Below, in pieces: positions 24,215 to 37,500 of a stretch of 64,000 nt of DNA. The notes beneath the pieces are model-generated. The model did no database searches. It was not told where the DNA came from and was given only the letters and a program-made list of their open reading frames with translations. The stretch covers positions 6,635,630 to 6,699,629 of the forward strand of contig NC_085060.1 in assembly GCF_963662255.1 (NCBI RefSeq), read 5' to 3'. Within the stretch, counting starts at the first letter, position 1. Each line of letters opens with the position of its first letter. The stretch is from Cinclus cinclus (taxonomy: Eukaryota; Chordata; Aves; Passeriformes; Cinclidae). Made by a program: the position numbers and the translations under genes.

Positions 24215-25679
24215 TCTCCTAGTCTACCCTCACATGGAAGATGGATAAAGTAAGCTCAGTACGGTCAGAAATAGGTGAGAGCAAAACCTGCTATGCAATT
24301 GTACTCCTAGCTTCACAAATATATGTTATCCCATTGTCCTGGAAATAACTCCATTCCCTAACATCTTTCCCCTTTGGAGCCTGACATCTGGGGCAGGAAA
24401 GCTGGAGGGGGAAGCAGGTGGAAAAGAAGGCAAAAGACTTTGTCAAGGGTCCTCTGCTGGTTTATTGTGCCATTGCCTGTTCCAGCTGTGAGAGGATCCA
24501 TGTCTTCTCTGTGGGCTCTGAGTGCCCTCACCTCTGCACAGCCCTGAGCTATACTTGGCACCTACACTGAGTACCTGCAGTGGTTCATGTGCAGGACAGG
24601 AGTGTCATGATTCTGTATCAGGGGTTTGGAAATGTAGTTTCATCTCACCAGCCTCCCATGCCGAACATTTGCGCAGCAGTTAGTGAAAGCTAAATCAATT
24701 TGAAATAATTTTAAGAGGAAAAATAAAGCCTTTTCTGGAGATATTATTCCTAAGTCGTGTTTTACTCTACCATTAATATATTTTTAGAATGCATGAGAGC
24801 TCCTTGCACCCAAGGCAGGTAATAATGGTCTATTAAAAGACACCATCTCTGTTTCCTAATGCTCTATCAAAGGTTCATTGATGAAAATAGCCATCTGGCT
24901 GCCCTCATCAGCTTTAAGGAATTCCATAAAAGTATGAAATATGATTTCCTCATAATTGCTTTTCTGTAAGATTTATGACAATGTGAGTAACGAATAAACT
25001 GGGCATTTGCTGAACAAGACAAAGATTTAAGATGTGCTGATGCAAATGAGGAAGTGGCCAACTAGGAGATGCATTTCTTGGGAGAAATTGGAAAGTGTTT
25101 GCAAAAGCCACAAGTTACCACATGCACATGGCTATGTTTACTGCTGGTGTAAACAGATACAGCTCCAGGGAGGCCAAAGGTACTGCATCAGCTCTAGCAG
25201 TAAATTTGGGTTTTAGAGATCAGTCATGTGAACAGTTCACAGCTGAAGAGAGGACCTTGACAACAGCAACTGGAAGATGCCCTGTGTACAGCTGTGCAGC
25301 ACCAGGTTCTTTTGCCACCTGCACCTGATGATGCTGTATGTGCAAAGAATATCACATGCTTGGCAGAAAAAACAGGCCCTTAATGGCTGGCAGCACTGTT
25401 TATACTCCTGCCAATACTAAAAGTGGGAATGAACTGTGTAATTAATATTGTGTAATAATTAAATCCCATTTTCCAGCTATTCATCTGTCAGAGGTGCAAT
25501 GGTCAGTGCTCTGCCATTGTTTGCCATTATGTCAATTATATGGTCCTATGACCTTTTGACTGCAGGAACATCTAAAGCATGGGACTGACACTGACAAGAT
25601 TCTTTATTCCAACTTTGCTTTTGGTTTTTAGTGCAACTTAACATTTTTGTTCTCCTCTTTTCCATCTCCAAGCAGGAAT
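24215..25679. other. Unique sequence with conserved-element-like stretches
   Basis: 24690-25010 and 25420-25575 are AT-rich and repeat-free with TAATTAATATTG and similar cores. An exact POU octamer ATGCAAAT lies at 25040-25047, though about two such matches are expected by chance in a window of this size. No gene is supported. Confidence 0.4.
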
Positions 25680-25850
25680 AATCACAGAATCATTTAGGTT
25701 GGAAAAGACCTTTAATGATTCCTTGCCCAATTTCATTGCCCTTTGGGTGGCAATCAGACACTGCAGACTAAGTGCTTCTTGAATATGTGTAAATGTGTCA
25801 CCCAGCATGAAAAGGCAGTCACTACCCTCTTCCCCAGTGCAAGCAAACTA
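25680..25850 (-). mobile_element. CR1 LINE 3' fragment
   Basis: ATCACAGAATCATTTAGG, then TTGGAAAAGACCTTTAATGA, is the reverse complement of a CR1 3' end. The following 120 bp keep eroded versions of the expected continuation: an AGTGCTTCTTGAATATG segment, GCAGTCACTACCCTCTTCCC, and so on. The copy is 5'-truncated and diverged, with no open frame. The right boundary is approximate. Confidence 0.85.
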
Positions 25851-28255
25851 TTTACTTATATGCAGTGAGGGCCTAATATTGCCAATAGATGCCCGTTTCT
25901 GAGACTGTTTCACCTCTGTGAGTGTTTGGCATGCCCATGTACATGTCCCCAGCAAGCTCAGGGGTAGTCCAGTCCCATAGAGAAGTTCAGATGTGAGTGA
26001 TGTGAGATTACTTGATGAGATGCTTTTTAGATTTTGACTCTGCCAAAATCTGAGTCTGTGCAAGTACACATACTGTCTCAAGCACCTTCTCCCAAGCACT
26101 TTCTTTCTTTACCACCACATGTATTTTAAGACTTTCAGCATGCGTATATTTGGGTATATTTGCACACAGAAAAGCTAGCAACCAGCACCAAAATTTTTAC
26201 TACAATATTCTACTAAATTTTATAAATTATTTGAAACTTGCCAGAGCCATAAGTGAGAACAGAGGGCAACAGCCAGCCTTTTTGTTAAGAGTCAGTACTA
26301 CAGACATGCTCTTAACAACCCAGTTACTCATTTGGCTTCTCCCTTCTAATTATTTTTTTTTTAGTTAATTATACCAAGAAGACTTTATAAAAACTGTTGC
26401 CAAATGTTTAAAATTAAAGCAGTTCAGTTTTTATTTCAATCCCAGGTTACTGTGCTAAATTGCACATGCTCACCTTGTGCATTCATTTGTGAGCACTAGG
26501 CATATCAGTGATTAATTAATATTAATGGAAGAAATCACTTCAAACTTGCTTTATGCTAGAAATCACACACAATCCTGCCTCTAATCACTTGGCACATAAA
26601 GAAACTTTAATTGATAACCCAGGTTTAATATCCATCAGGATTGGATTCTGTAGGAGGAACAGAGCAATGTTCCCTGTAATCATCCTAGAAGAGATGGAAA
26701 GCTTGTTCTACCAACATCAAAGAAGATTAGGCAGCAGAAGCCTGATAGTAAAGTAGCAATTATGGAGGTTTTTTGTTGTTTTTTTTTTTAATTCTGTGCA
26801 CCTGCTTCATCAAAATAATAGACATCTTTTAGCAAAATAACCTGGAACTCAGTTCACTGACTTTCAATTATCTTACGCTGGGAAATGCATCTGAAGAGAC
26901 ATGAAAAAATGTGGTAGACACACAGCGAAATAGAGAGAAAGGGGAAATTAGAATGAGAGAAAATATGAGGGCCTAAGTAAGTGGGTGTTATAAATATCCA
27001 GTGCCTTGGGCTGCATATAGAACAGGAATACTTTTACTGAGTTAGGACTGTGGCATCAGGCACATCTGACCAAATCAGTCCCTGGCAGAGTTCCTGTGAA
27101 TGTAGCAAACAGCTTACACCAGGGACAGACTTGGCTCATTGCTTTTAAGGGGAATTACAGATATCAAACCTTAATGCCAGCAAGGGAAGCACGTGGCCTC
27201 TACCCACAAATATTTCAGGCTGTCTAACTCAAAGGAAAATTGACTATCCCCAAATTCCCCCTTATCAGGTGGTCTTGCTTTGCGAAATGAGCAATGACCC
27301 TATAATTTTCTTTCAAAAGGTGAGACTAAACTTAGACTAGAGCCTATCTTCCTTGGGGATGGGAAAGGGAAGAAAACCCATGCACTCTCTTGGTTTTACT
27401 TAAGGAACTGCATCCTCATTTCTGAGAAAACACAAGGCAGACCCTCAGAGCCAGGCTTCTTCTGCCTGGGGCTTGGTACCCTTCCTTGTTAGGCTTGTTT
27501 TTAATACATCCCAGTCTTCTCTGCAATCTTTCAGAGATCAGTGGGCAATTCACTTCAGTATCTCCTGATCTTCAGCCCTGATGCCTCCAGAGACAGAGCA
27601 CAGCAGAGCTCTTACAAGACAAAGGCCTCATCACCAGCCCCATTACCAAGTGGAGCTCTTGCCAAGCTCAGGTCAAAATCAAAGACAGTATTTTTCTACT
27701 GTTTTGTCGAGCTTTACATCCCTGTTGAATTCACTGTGCCCTCTTACACACATCTCAGTCTCTCCTGCATTACCTACCACCACTCACATCTCATTGCGAC
27801 TCCAAAATTATCCCCACTTGGATGCTGGTCAGGAGGGCTGTTCTCCATTCATCTCCTGACCTCCACCTCCCTGCAGAAGACCCAAGGCAGAGGAAACTCA
27901 CCATCACATCCTCCTCTGCACCTCTCCTCTCTGCACCTCTCCTCCTGACTCTGCAGCTCCCCCAGTCTGATCAGAGCCCTGCTTTTAGAGCTCTGTCTAA
28001 AAGCTGGTGGCCTTGGGAGAAAGCACTGTGGGTGGACAGGGGTTTTGGGCTCCTGTAGCCCTGGATGTCACCAAAGTGCAGAAGCAGATTCTGTGTGAGG
28101 CAGAGCAGGTGTCCTTCCTGCATCCTGGCACATCAACATCCACCAGACACGGCTCTGTGTGCAGGAGGTTGAAGCTCAGAGGATCATGAACAAACACCCG
28201 TGACTGGCAGGGGCTGATCCTCCAGCAAGGATCACACTACATTCCACTCCATGTG
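25851..28255. other. Unique sequence, no gene supported
   Basis: 26380-26540 is AT-rich with ATTAATTAATATTAATGG. 27540-28000 is C/T-rich with overlapping open frames of up to 135 codons and no domain. A 9-bp inverted repeat, GCTTTTAGA (27981-27989) and TCTAAAAGC (27996-28004), is noted; an arm this short is compatible with chance. Confidence 0.5.
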
Positions 28256-28470
28256 AATGATATAGAAGTAATTCCATTGTAATTAAATAGGAATTTTTGT
28301 GTGAATTCCAAATGAACCTTTGTAACATTTTCATTAGTTCTCAATACATCTCTTTCCTTACCTCATTAGAATTATTGGTTATAAGTTGTAGTAACTGGAT
28401 TGTAATTAAATAGGAATTAAATTTTGACTTCCTAATAAACTGCAGCAAATCAATCACTATTTTAATATAC
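28256..28470. promoter_or_regulatory. Candidate homeodomain-rich regulatory element with a duplicated 20-mer
   Basis: The 20-mer ATTGTAATTAAATAGGAATT occurs exactly twice, at 28276-28295 and 28399-28418. Each copy contains the homeodomain core TAATTA. Between and beside them are further ATTA/TAAT cores (CATTAGTT, CATTAGAATTATTGG, CTAATAAAC, ACTAATTGC). No repeat family or coding potential is visible. Regulatory function is inferred from motif density only. Confidence 0.3.
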
Positions 28471-31400
28471 ACTAATTGCTGTTCTGTTAGGAATACAGAC
28501 AACTTATTTTTATTGAATTGCTACAAATTATAATGAATATATGGCCTGAGCTGAAAAAATGGTCTCCCATCAGTAAGTATACCTGATAGATGACCTGGTC
28601 AGTCAGTTGTGCAGTTGTCAGAAGATCTACCCAAGGAACTTGGGACATGCAGCACACCCGTAGAGAATGCACCAAATTATGACAGTTCCAGAATAAATTT
28701 TTTGTTCCAGAATCTCACAATTAATTTATGAACACAACAGACAAGATGGCATTGGGAGTGCCATTGGGGAAGTAGACTAAAAGGTGTCAGAAAGCAAGAG
28801 CAATAATATCAGACTAGTGCCCTTTTTTGTTATTGGCTCCTGTTTGATTATAATAAAAGTGCTTTGTAATATGTTCTGGGGCAGCAAACTGCATATAGAA
28901 AACCCAACTTCATTATTTATGCATTTTCTCTCTGTAACTAGAGATATATATGTAATATATGTATGAATAAAATTTCACTTCTGTGTCTGTTTTAGCCTTA
29001 AAAGCCACTGGGAGCTGTTTCTTTGTATTGCTGCCGCAGATGTAGCAGGCATTTGGTGTAAGAAGGTGTAAGTTATGAGAGGCATGTCTGTAAAATGGAG
29101 TGCTGAATGTCTAACAGAGGTTGGTATCTGCATGCAGGCAGACATTCTGGTTCAGTGGAATAGGTGGGGGAATGAATGCAGGGCTTTCTGTTGTCATTTT
29201 GAAAGCTGGCAGCCTGTGTCCCACTGAGCAGCCTTCCAGCTCCAAAGTGATGGACACTGGACTGAATTCTCAAGGCTTTCACAGGGTATAAATTCTCCCA
29301 TTAAATACTGAGTTTTTCCCATGCAGGCTCCTCATTTCTTGCCTATCATTGTCATCTCACACTGTTGATTTTCTAGGGGACAGCAGCAACCAGCCATCAC
29401 AAACATGGAACAGAGTTTCCTTGGACACGGTGTGAGCCCAACACACAGATGTGATCACAGGGTCTGTCTCAATATGGTTTTACATGCCCTGAAATATCTT
29501 CATGTCTCCATTTTTTCACCATTGTTATCATTTTACCTCTCATTGCACTGCAAAGTCAGCATCTGACATTTAAAATCCCTTTGGATTTCAGCAGGGGAAA
29601 TTCAGAATCAGGCTCTAGATGGGAACTGCAAGAGCCAGTGTGGGTTTGGAAGAGGGCAGCTCACTGCTTAGGCATCTTTGTTATACTGAAATTTAAATCA
29701 CAGAGATTGAACAGCAAAAGCAGACTCACTTTTTCAATTTTGCTACCTAATCAAAACTCTGAAGCTTTCTAGTGCTGGAGAATGTTCACATATCATCCAC
29801 TTTCCATATCCAGTGCTGACAAAACAATAAGGCGGGAATAACATAAGTTGTGAGAAAACTAGTGTGTCTCATAAATCTTCACAGGAAAGTAGCTGCTGTT
29901 TCATGTTATTGCAGTGTGTTGTTTCCAATGAAGTGATTACTGTTAGATGTATTTTTAAATTGCTTTTGGTATTTTTAAAAATACATGACTTTGAGAGTGA
30001 TAGAAATGAGATTGAGTGGTGGTAGGCAGTGCCCAAAATATTATTAACTTCTTCCCAGTCCAGCTACTTCTGAAATTAAGGTTACCAACACAGCTGTTGT
30101 CAACTTTCCCCTGGCTGCAAAGGGCTCATTGGAGTCTGTTTGATGTATGCAATTATCCATCAGCCCACCCAAACCCTCCTCCTGCTTCAGACATTCTGCT
30201 TCAAGATGTTTGATTAATATTTGCTAGTGTTTATTTTAAAGTGTGAATGTGCATATTTGTGCACTAAAGCCCTGTAACACAGAGTCTTGAGTTACGTCCC
30301 GTTGTGAATGGGTTGTGGTTTCTGTCCATGGAGGGGCAGAACTCTTTGTGTGTTAACAGCTCCAACCAAGGCATGCACGCTTCCAAAAGAGCTGAGCTAT
30401 GGTTTAGATAAAGTTCAGTTGGAAGACATTCAAGGTAATAAATATCAAGTGAGAGGTTTTCTCAGGGCTTTACAAGTCATTAAAACTCCAGGTAGATTTT
30501 ACTTACCAAAGGCTTCACTTGTGGCTTGCTGAGTTCACATGGCCCTTTTCCTGCATATTGTCATATCCCTTCCAGGGGCTAATGAAGCCTGTAACCATCC
30601 CAGAGCCCACCTACAGGGTCCTTTTGATTGTTCTGTGCTCCACAGACCAGGCACTACAGGGTTAAGCTTACTCAGACAAGAGGAGACTCAATAAGAGGCA
30701 AAAGGAAAATGAATTAAGGGAAAATCAAAAGGCAGCAAACGAAAAACTGAATTACATTTCATGTACACACATGCACTCTTTTGGCTGGAAGGGCAGAAAA
30801 TGTAGCCAAAGCTAGGCTGTTTTTATTCTAAACAGTGCATCAATCCATTGATTAATTTTACACTTTGTTCCTTATGAACCTGGGCTGGGGCCATGAATGC
30901 TGCTACAAAAGAATATAGCCAAAAAAGACCTCTTAAAAAGTTGGCAGCCATTTCAAGGCAATGTGTCTGGCCAGCAGGAAGGAGATGGCTCCTCCAGGGA
31001 GTGTATGGAACTGTAAAACCATTTGTGAACTGGCCCTGCACAGTTTATAAGGTGTGTGACTGACTTAAAGTCAAGTTTCTTGCAAAAATCTGTGACCTGT
31101 AAATCGAACCATAAAAGTAGTTTTAAGTATCATTTTTCCAAAAGGGCATTACAAGATTGGTTTAGAATGACTGTATTTCCTCACTAATACCATTAACTTT
31201 GGAATTGTTTCCATCCATTACAGAGCACAGCAAGGACAGTTTACTGTAAATTGCTGCATGCTGTATGCTTCAGCTGGTCAGCTATATGGTTTAGGAAGAA
31301 TAAAAAATCCAAAATCAAATAGAAGAATACAATAAAACACCATGGACCAACATCAGTCTTGGTGTAATCAAATGCAAATGGAAATTAAAGGAATTGCATT

Positions 31401-31560
31401 CATTCACACCAAGGCTGACACATCCCTTGGCCATGAAGAAAGGGAGGCAAAGCTCAGCTCTCTGTGGTGCTTCCCAGGAATACTTATGGTGAGCAGGAAC
31501 AGGCTACCAGCTCATCATTTTCCAGTTACCTGCTATCTGCTGCCTAGGTGTTTTTGTGAG
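28471..31560. other. Unique sequence with an isolated polyadenylation signal
   Basis: AATAAA lies at 28966-28971 and is followed within 30 nt by TGTGTCTGTTTTAG. That stretch serves equally well as a GU-rich downstream element or as a splice acceptor. No coding exon leads to it. The remaining sequence is unremarkable and no repeat family is recognised. Confidence 0.45.
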
Positions 31561-31586
31561 AAAACTAGTCTGTCTAGACTAGTTTT
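31561..31586. repeat. Perfect 11-bp palindrome with a 4-nt loop
   Basis: AAAACTAGTCT (31561-31571) and AGACTAGTTTT (31576-31586) are exact reverse complements around GTCT. It could extrude as a cruciform or fold as RNA. There is no T run immediately afterwards and no associated gene. Confidence 0.85.
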
Positions 31587-34500
31587 GACAATTAGTTTTA
31601 ATTTCTTTCTGCTGCCTGCAATAAAAAAAAACAATTGTTTTACCCAGGACTTCTCTTTCATATGTATTCCTTTCAGCAAGTTAGGAGGTTAAGGAATTAT
31701 TTGGGAAATACCCCTAAAAATTCTCCAGGATAAGCCAAGAATGACTTTAAGTAGGTAGAGGTCTGTGTAAGATCTCAAAAAAATCAGACAGAAGGAGGGG
31801 GGAATTCTGCCTGTGATATAACTTGTCATCCAGACCACAAACAGGGGTTCCAAAATCTCTGCACACAACCAATTCTTTCCCTTCTCATTGCATTTCAATA
31901 TTGCTAACTGCTAATTAATCACAGACTTTACACAGCCTCCCACTTGCCCAAGTTTTATGGCTGAAGTTTTGTTTGAACTATGCTTCTCCCAGCTGAGCAG
32001 TGCTTGAGGGTCAACAGAGCTGTGCCATGTGCTGTGAAAAGCGATGCTTCTTTTAAGAGGCCTCATTATTGAAATAACTTTTGAGTTAATGTTTGGAAAT
32101 AACTCTGAAATGAGGACTTGCACAGATTTGTTTTCTTAGTGCAGCAATTAGCTTCTTGAGCGGTGACCGGCTGCAGCACCTTCTGCCATGTCTGACACAT
32201 TAAATAAATTATTCACTCAGTTCATTAGTTAGGAATACAGTTTGTAATACCTGCCGAGTTACAGGACACACAGCAAAGCCATGGATCACTTCAGCTAGAA
32301 AAATTAAGTCAGGTTTTGCTGCTCCTGCATAAGCAAAGACAAGGATGAGGGAGGAAAAGGTAAGTAACATAAGAATTACCACGTCGTGATTCTCTCCTTC
32401 CCACCAAGATGGACAGCCTCAGCAAAATCTCCCATTGCTTATGATGGAGATATCCTCAGAATTGGTTACTTTTTAATGAAACTGCAATGTCACAGACTCA
32501 AGAAACAGCAAAGTATTTTTTCTGCCAGTCCAGCTCACTGTTGAAATAGGACGGTTGCAAGTGGTCTCTTTGTCAGGCTTTCCATGGGCAGGCAGCAGCC
32601 ACCAGATATCTTTGTGGTAAGGTGGAAGCTGGGGCAAGGAAAAGTGCAGGTTGTCCTTCACGCCTGCTGTTCTGCAGTCAGTGCACTGAGACAGACACAG
32701 CAGCAGCTGCTCCCATGGGACATGGGATGAGCTGTGGAGGCAGCACCTATTGATCCAACAGCATTTCACCCACCCACCTGTCTGAAAACAGGGCTGTGGC
32801 TCCGTCTTGAGTTGTGCAGTGTGGATGGAGGCACAGCTACAGCTTGTCTGGATGCAGAAGAGGTTTCCCATGAGTGGCTGTGTAGTGGGCTCAGGATAGG
32901 GACTGCAAAGGACCACCCAGACATGCAGGTCTGCCACCTTCATTGCTGTTCAGCACCCTGTGCAGTCAGTGCCCTGTCCTGGGGTGAGACAACATCCAGG
33001 AGGTTACCATGCAGGGCATGACATTTAAAGAGAGAAAGCAATTTTAAATACCAGTTAGCAGTTGAGATTAACTAGAGATGGCAGGGCAGGAGGACAGGAA
33101 GACCTTTGGAGTCTTACCCTGCTCTTCCAAGCCTCATCATTCAAAGCAGCCCTAAAAAAAAAGCCCAAATCAGCCAGCTTTAAGTACATCCTTGGGATCA
33201 AGATTCCCTCATCCAAAGGGCAGTCCTTTCTTCAAAGATGCTGGAGCCAGTCACTAATGGTCACTTGTCAGGAAACACTGTGGGACTCAAGCCAGAATGC
33301 TGGGATGCATTTTGCAGAGATAAGTGTCTGTAATTAAGCTCCTAAATACATACTCAAGCATCAAAATTGGTGAGATGATTTTTGCAGAAGTGACAAGCAG
33401 TGATGTCAGTGGAGGCACCAAGGGGAACCCCAGGAAATGTGGCAACCAGGTGTTGACCCCCAGCAGAGCTGCCACCCTGAAACAGGTCTTGAGTGACTTA
33501 CTCCTTTATTTTGTCCAGGCATATTCTCCCAAGTAGAATTAAAAGTATTAGCCACTGTAGGCCAGCTGTGCTCTTCCCAGTCACATACCATGGGTGAAAC
33601 AGGTCTGCTGTTCAAAAAACCATGTGTAAAGAAGAGGATAAAGGAGACAAGAAATCTAATAAATACTCCATTATCTCCAGCGTATATTGTGCAAAATCTG
33701 GCATGAAATCTTTTCCTCACATAAACATGAAGGTCGTTTATTTGTTCATTAAATTCTCCTCAGTCTACATCATTATGCTCATAGTTTTTCTTATACTTAA
33801 TGTAGTAGGGGCCTGCCAAACTCATTAGACATCAGCTGATAAATGGATTTGAACTCACAATCTGTTAAAAATCACATAGGCACATTAGAGCAATATTTTC
33901 ATGGCTTAGAGACTGTACACATTTAAATCTTCCCAGAGAGGATTTTGAACATTTTTGATCCAGTGCAGCAGACTCAACGCATAATTCAAGTCTGCTTGCT
34001 GTAAAAATTTACAGGCTGGGATCTAGTATCACCAGTCATATATCAAAGCTGCACACTTAAAAACGTGGTAGTGACAAAACTGTTGGATAGAGTGTAAACA
34101 TCATCAAGCTCATTGTCATGGCAGCACTTGCATTGGAATAATGGGGGAGATATAAATGTTGTATATATTTTCACTCTTCTGGCAGAATTTGTACACATAA
34201 CATGTAGCCCTCTGTAATTTCCAGCCTGGGCAAATCTCTGGATGAGAAAAAGCTTCTGAAACTTTTCTGGATTCTCACCCTGTTGCCATGACTTCAAATA
34301 AGCTTTTACATGAAGCATGGACAGAAGGGACCACGGGGCATGTTTATGCCATAGTTTATGTTTCACTTACTCATTGCTCTTTATTGAAATTTCCCCCAAC
34401 TGATGATAGAATGCTTATAAAGCACTGGGCTGATAACTTGCAGGCTCTCCTGCTGCTCTGTTTGTCATAAAGCTACTCATGTCTCCAGGAGAGTCTTTCT

Positions 34501-37500
34501 TCCTTTTGGATTTATGAGCTTAATGAGCCACTGCTATTCTCCATCACAGGAGCCAGTGATGCCATGACATTATAGCAGAAAGATTTGAAAACTTACAAAA
34601 AAGCACTTGAACCAAACTGCTGCTCTTAATAAGTGCCTCTTGTCTTCAGTGTGGTCTAAGGAAGATCTAAGCAACCTAATGAATGAAAAGAACAAATCGA
34701 GTCCTGCACTAATCCTGCAAGCTCTGCTGCAGGGTAAGCAGTACTAGTGAGACAAATCCTCTGCTGGGATGAACAGTATTTATCAGTCGCAGGATGCTGA
34801 TACATGGTTCCACTGATGAGCACATTTTGGACAAAGGAGCCCAAGTCTAGGTCTCTGCTTAGATTCTCCAGATGAGGGCAGTTGGATCTATGAGACTAAT
34901 TACAATTAAATTTAACTTCAATATCATTCTCACCGTACTGAGAGGCCTTTCACTGCAGCTCACCTGTTGACTAAGGTAGACTTTTGCCCCTAGGAGCTCT
35001 AGATTCACCCAATTTTTTTTTTTCTCAGAGCCATTCTTAACATTTTCTTTCTTGATAATTTCAAACCAAAGAAGAGGAGGTGAGGGAAATGGGACCCTCT
35101 CCTTAAGACTGGCTGCAGACTGCTGGTCACCTTGTTATTTCTGTTAAAGAGCACATTTCTGCCTACCATGGCAGGACACAACACAGAGAAAGGCAGTCCC
35201 ATGGCTAGGCCAGCCCTGGACCATTTAGGAAGTCATAGGTCATAACCCATACCTTCATCTCCACCTGAAGACCATTAAGAAGCCCATGTAAAACCTGGAG
35301 CACATGATTCATTGGCTTCCAGTGAGAAGCCCAGAGTTAAAAGCATGTCCCTGCCCACACAGCCAGCTGGCTCCCTCCAGGCTCAAAGCAGAGTGTCAGA
35401 CAGCTCCTGCACAGCCTGGCTGGCCAGGGCACTTACCTGTAGGACCACCCCACAGCATGGGCATCTCTGTCAGTCTTGACATCCCAATTGCTGTCCAGGG
35501 GGGGATGCTAGTGTTGGCTGGACTTTGTCTGTAGGTGAGCAATCCTGCCAAAACAATGAGACCTTCCGCCACACACGATGCTCAAGCAATGCAGTCAACT
35601 CTGTGTATTAGTCATAAAAGCTCTGCTGTCTTCTGTTACTCTGTAATCATCACATTTTTCATCACGGCACACATATCTCAGCAACTGTACTCATTACAAA
35701 ACCACCATAGCAAAATGGGGAACAATGACATGCTCCTTCTTTTTCATCGTGATTCAGTGGGATTGGGAAGTCAGTGCAACACACATCATTTAGCCAGCAG
35801 TGGAAAATGCATGGTGACATGCTATTGGGTACTTTGAAAAGCTCAACCTAGCTGACTCTGTCTGTTAAAAAGTATTCAAAAGCCCCAGTTGCAATCAGTT
35901 AAAAGCAATAAGCATCCAAATTATTTTAAAACAAACTTTAATTAATTTCAGCATATGTTTAACTTAGGCTGATTAGTCAAATCTGTTTTTCTGAAAAGAA
36001 ACAATAAACACCTGCTAATGATGATTTACATATTACTGCTTATATGGCCTGCAGTGTGTTCTGAGGTTCTGCACAGCACAGAGAAGCAACATTGTGCTGT
36101 GGCAGTGACCCCCAGCCTGCACCACCAGGTATAGAGAGCAACAAAAATAATTCCTGGATGAAATGCCTAGCCATGCCTAAAATAACATGATGGTGTTGGC
36201 ATGAACAACTGTCCTGGAAAAGCTTTCCTCTATTTTAAGTACTCTTTGAGAATTCAAGGAAAAACAACCTCAAGTCTGGGCTCAGGGGAACCCAAATTGA
36301 AGCTCTGCACAGCCTGACCTTAGTACAGACCTGAAATCAATGATGCCAAGTGAGAAGATTTTCAGGTGGCTGCATCCAAAATAATGAGAAAGGCTTAATC
36401 TATTGTTCAGACACCACTTCCCTCTAAAACCAGTGGAAAAAAATTATCATTAGCTATAAACACATAATTTAGCCAACAAAATCCCTTATTCTCCATTCAT
36501 TATATAGGGAGACAGGATGTGATAATCCTGCATACTCAGGAGGCTAAATCCCTCTTTACACCAAAGACTCCTTTGTGGGAAGCCTGAATACATCCCCCTC
36601 ATACCTTTGGGCCTGAACCTTGCAATAATGTAAACATTTAAAAGTCCACATTATTTTATATTCATAAGGCTGATAATGGAATAGCTTTAATATCCTTTCA
36701 ATACCAAATCCAGATTAACACAATAATAGTGGCTCCCAAGCAGTTTATTAGTACTCATACCCAATATGCAGAAATCCTGGAGGGGAAAAAAAGGAAAAAG
36801 AGAAGTCCTGCCAACATATATTGCACACCGAGCTGCAGGATGTTGTATTCCAGGAGTTATTTCAGTTGGAGAAACCATGTAGCACCATTACTTGGCATGA
36901 AGAGAGGATAAAGAGAGAACAGCCTATGACAGGTGTTGCTTTAAATATTTTGAAGATATGCATCAGGAATAGTTCATAAAAGTGCTTCCAAAGTAGCTCT
37001 TACACCCACCAGGCTTGGCAGTCCTCACTCTTAAAAAACATGAACTTGGCACAGCAGACTCCTAAATCTTTTAAACTGGCTTAATCCTCCCAGTAATGAA
37101 ACGTGCAGTTAGCTAGATGGGTGAATTTATCTGAAACTCAGTTATTTACAAGCAACTAAAACATGAAATTAGCTGGTCCCAGAAGGCAGCTTTGTACTTC
37201 CCAACTTCTCTGCTATCATAAATCAACCCATTCAAGAGGGTGCCACATTTGTTTTTCCCATTCTCACATTCTGTATGAACATTTACATGCCAAAGATGGT
37301 CCTCTAGAGATGTCTCTGCATGATTCAGTGATTTCTGGCTTCTGTGGGACGGGACTAGAAGTGCATGTGTGTTGGCAGACATCAGGAGGTTTGCAAGATC
37401 AGAAGTTCTGGGAGTTTCAAAAGAAGGGTCCTTTTCCAAGCAGTGCTACTGTGGTGCAGGCATCTAACATGAGCAGTAACACCACATTTCCACCATTCCC

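Noticed and set aside
25040..25047. Exact POU octamer ATGCAAAT
   Set aside because: About two matches are expected by chance in a window of this size, and others exist (31372-31379, 55535 region).
32473..32943. 156-codon minus-strand frame with many Cys and Trp
   Set aside because: The Cys/Trp content follows from local TGT/TGG-rich sequence. There is no family resemblance or exon context.
33855..33885. TGGATTTGAACTCACAATC, resembling a reversed tRNA B-box and hence a tRNA or SINE
   Set aside because: No A-box at the right spacing, no cloverleaf and no poly(A) tail or second copy. A single short match is expected by chance.
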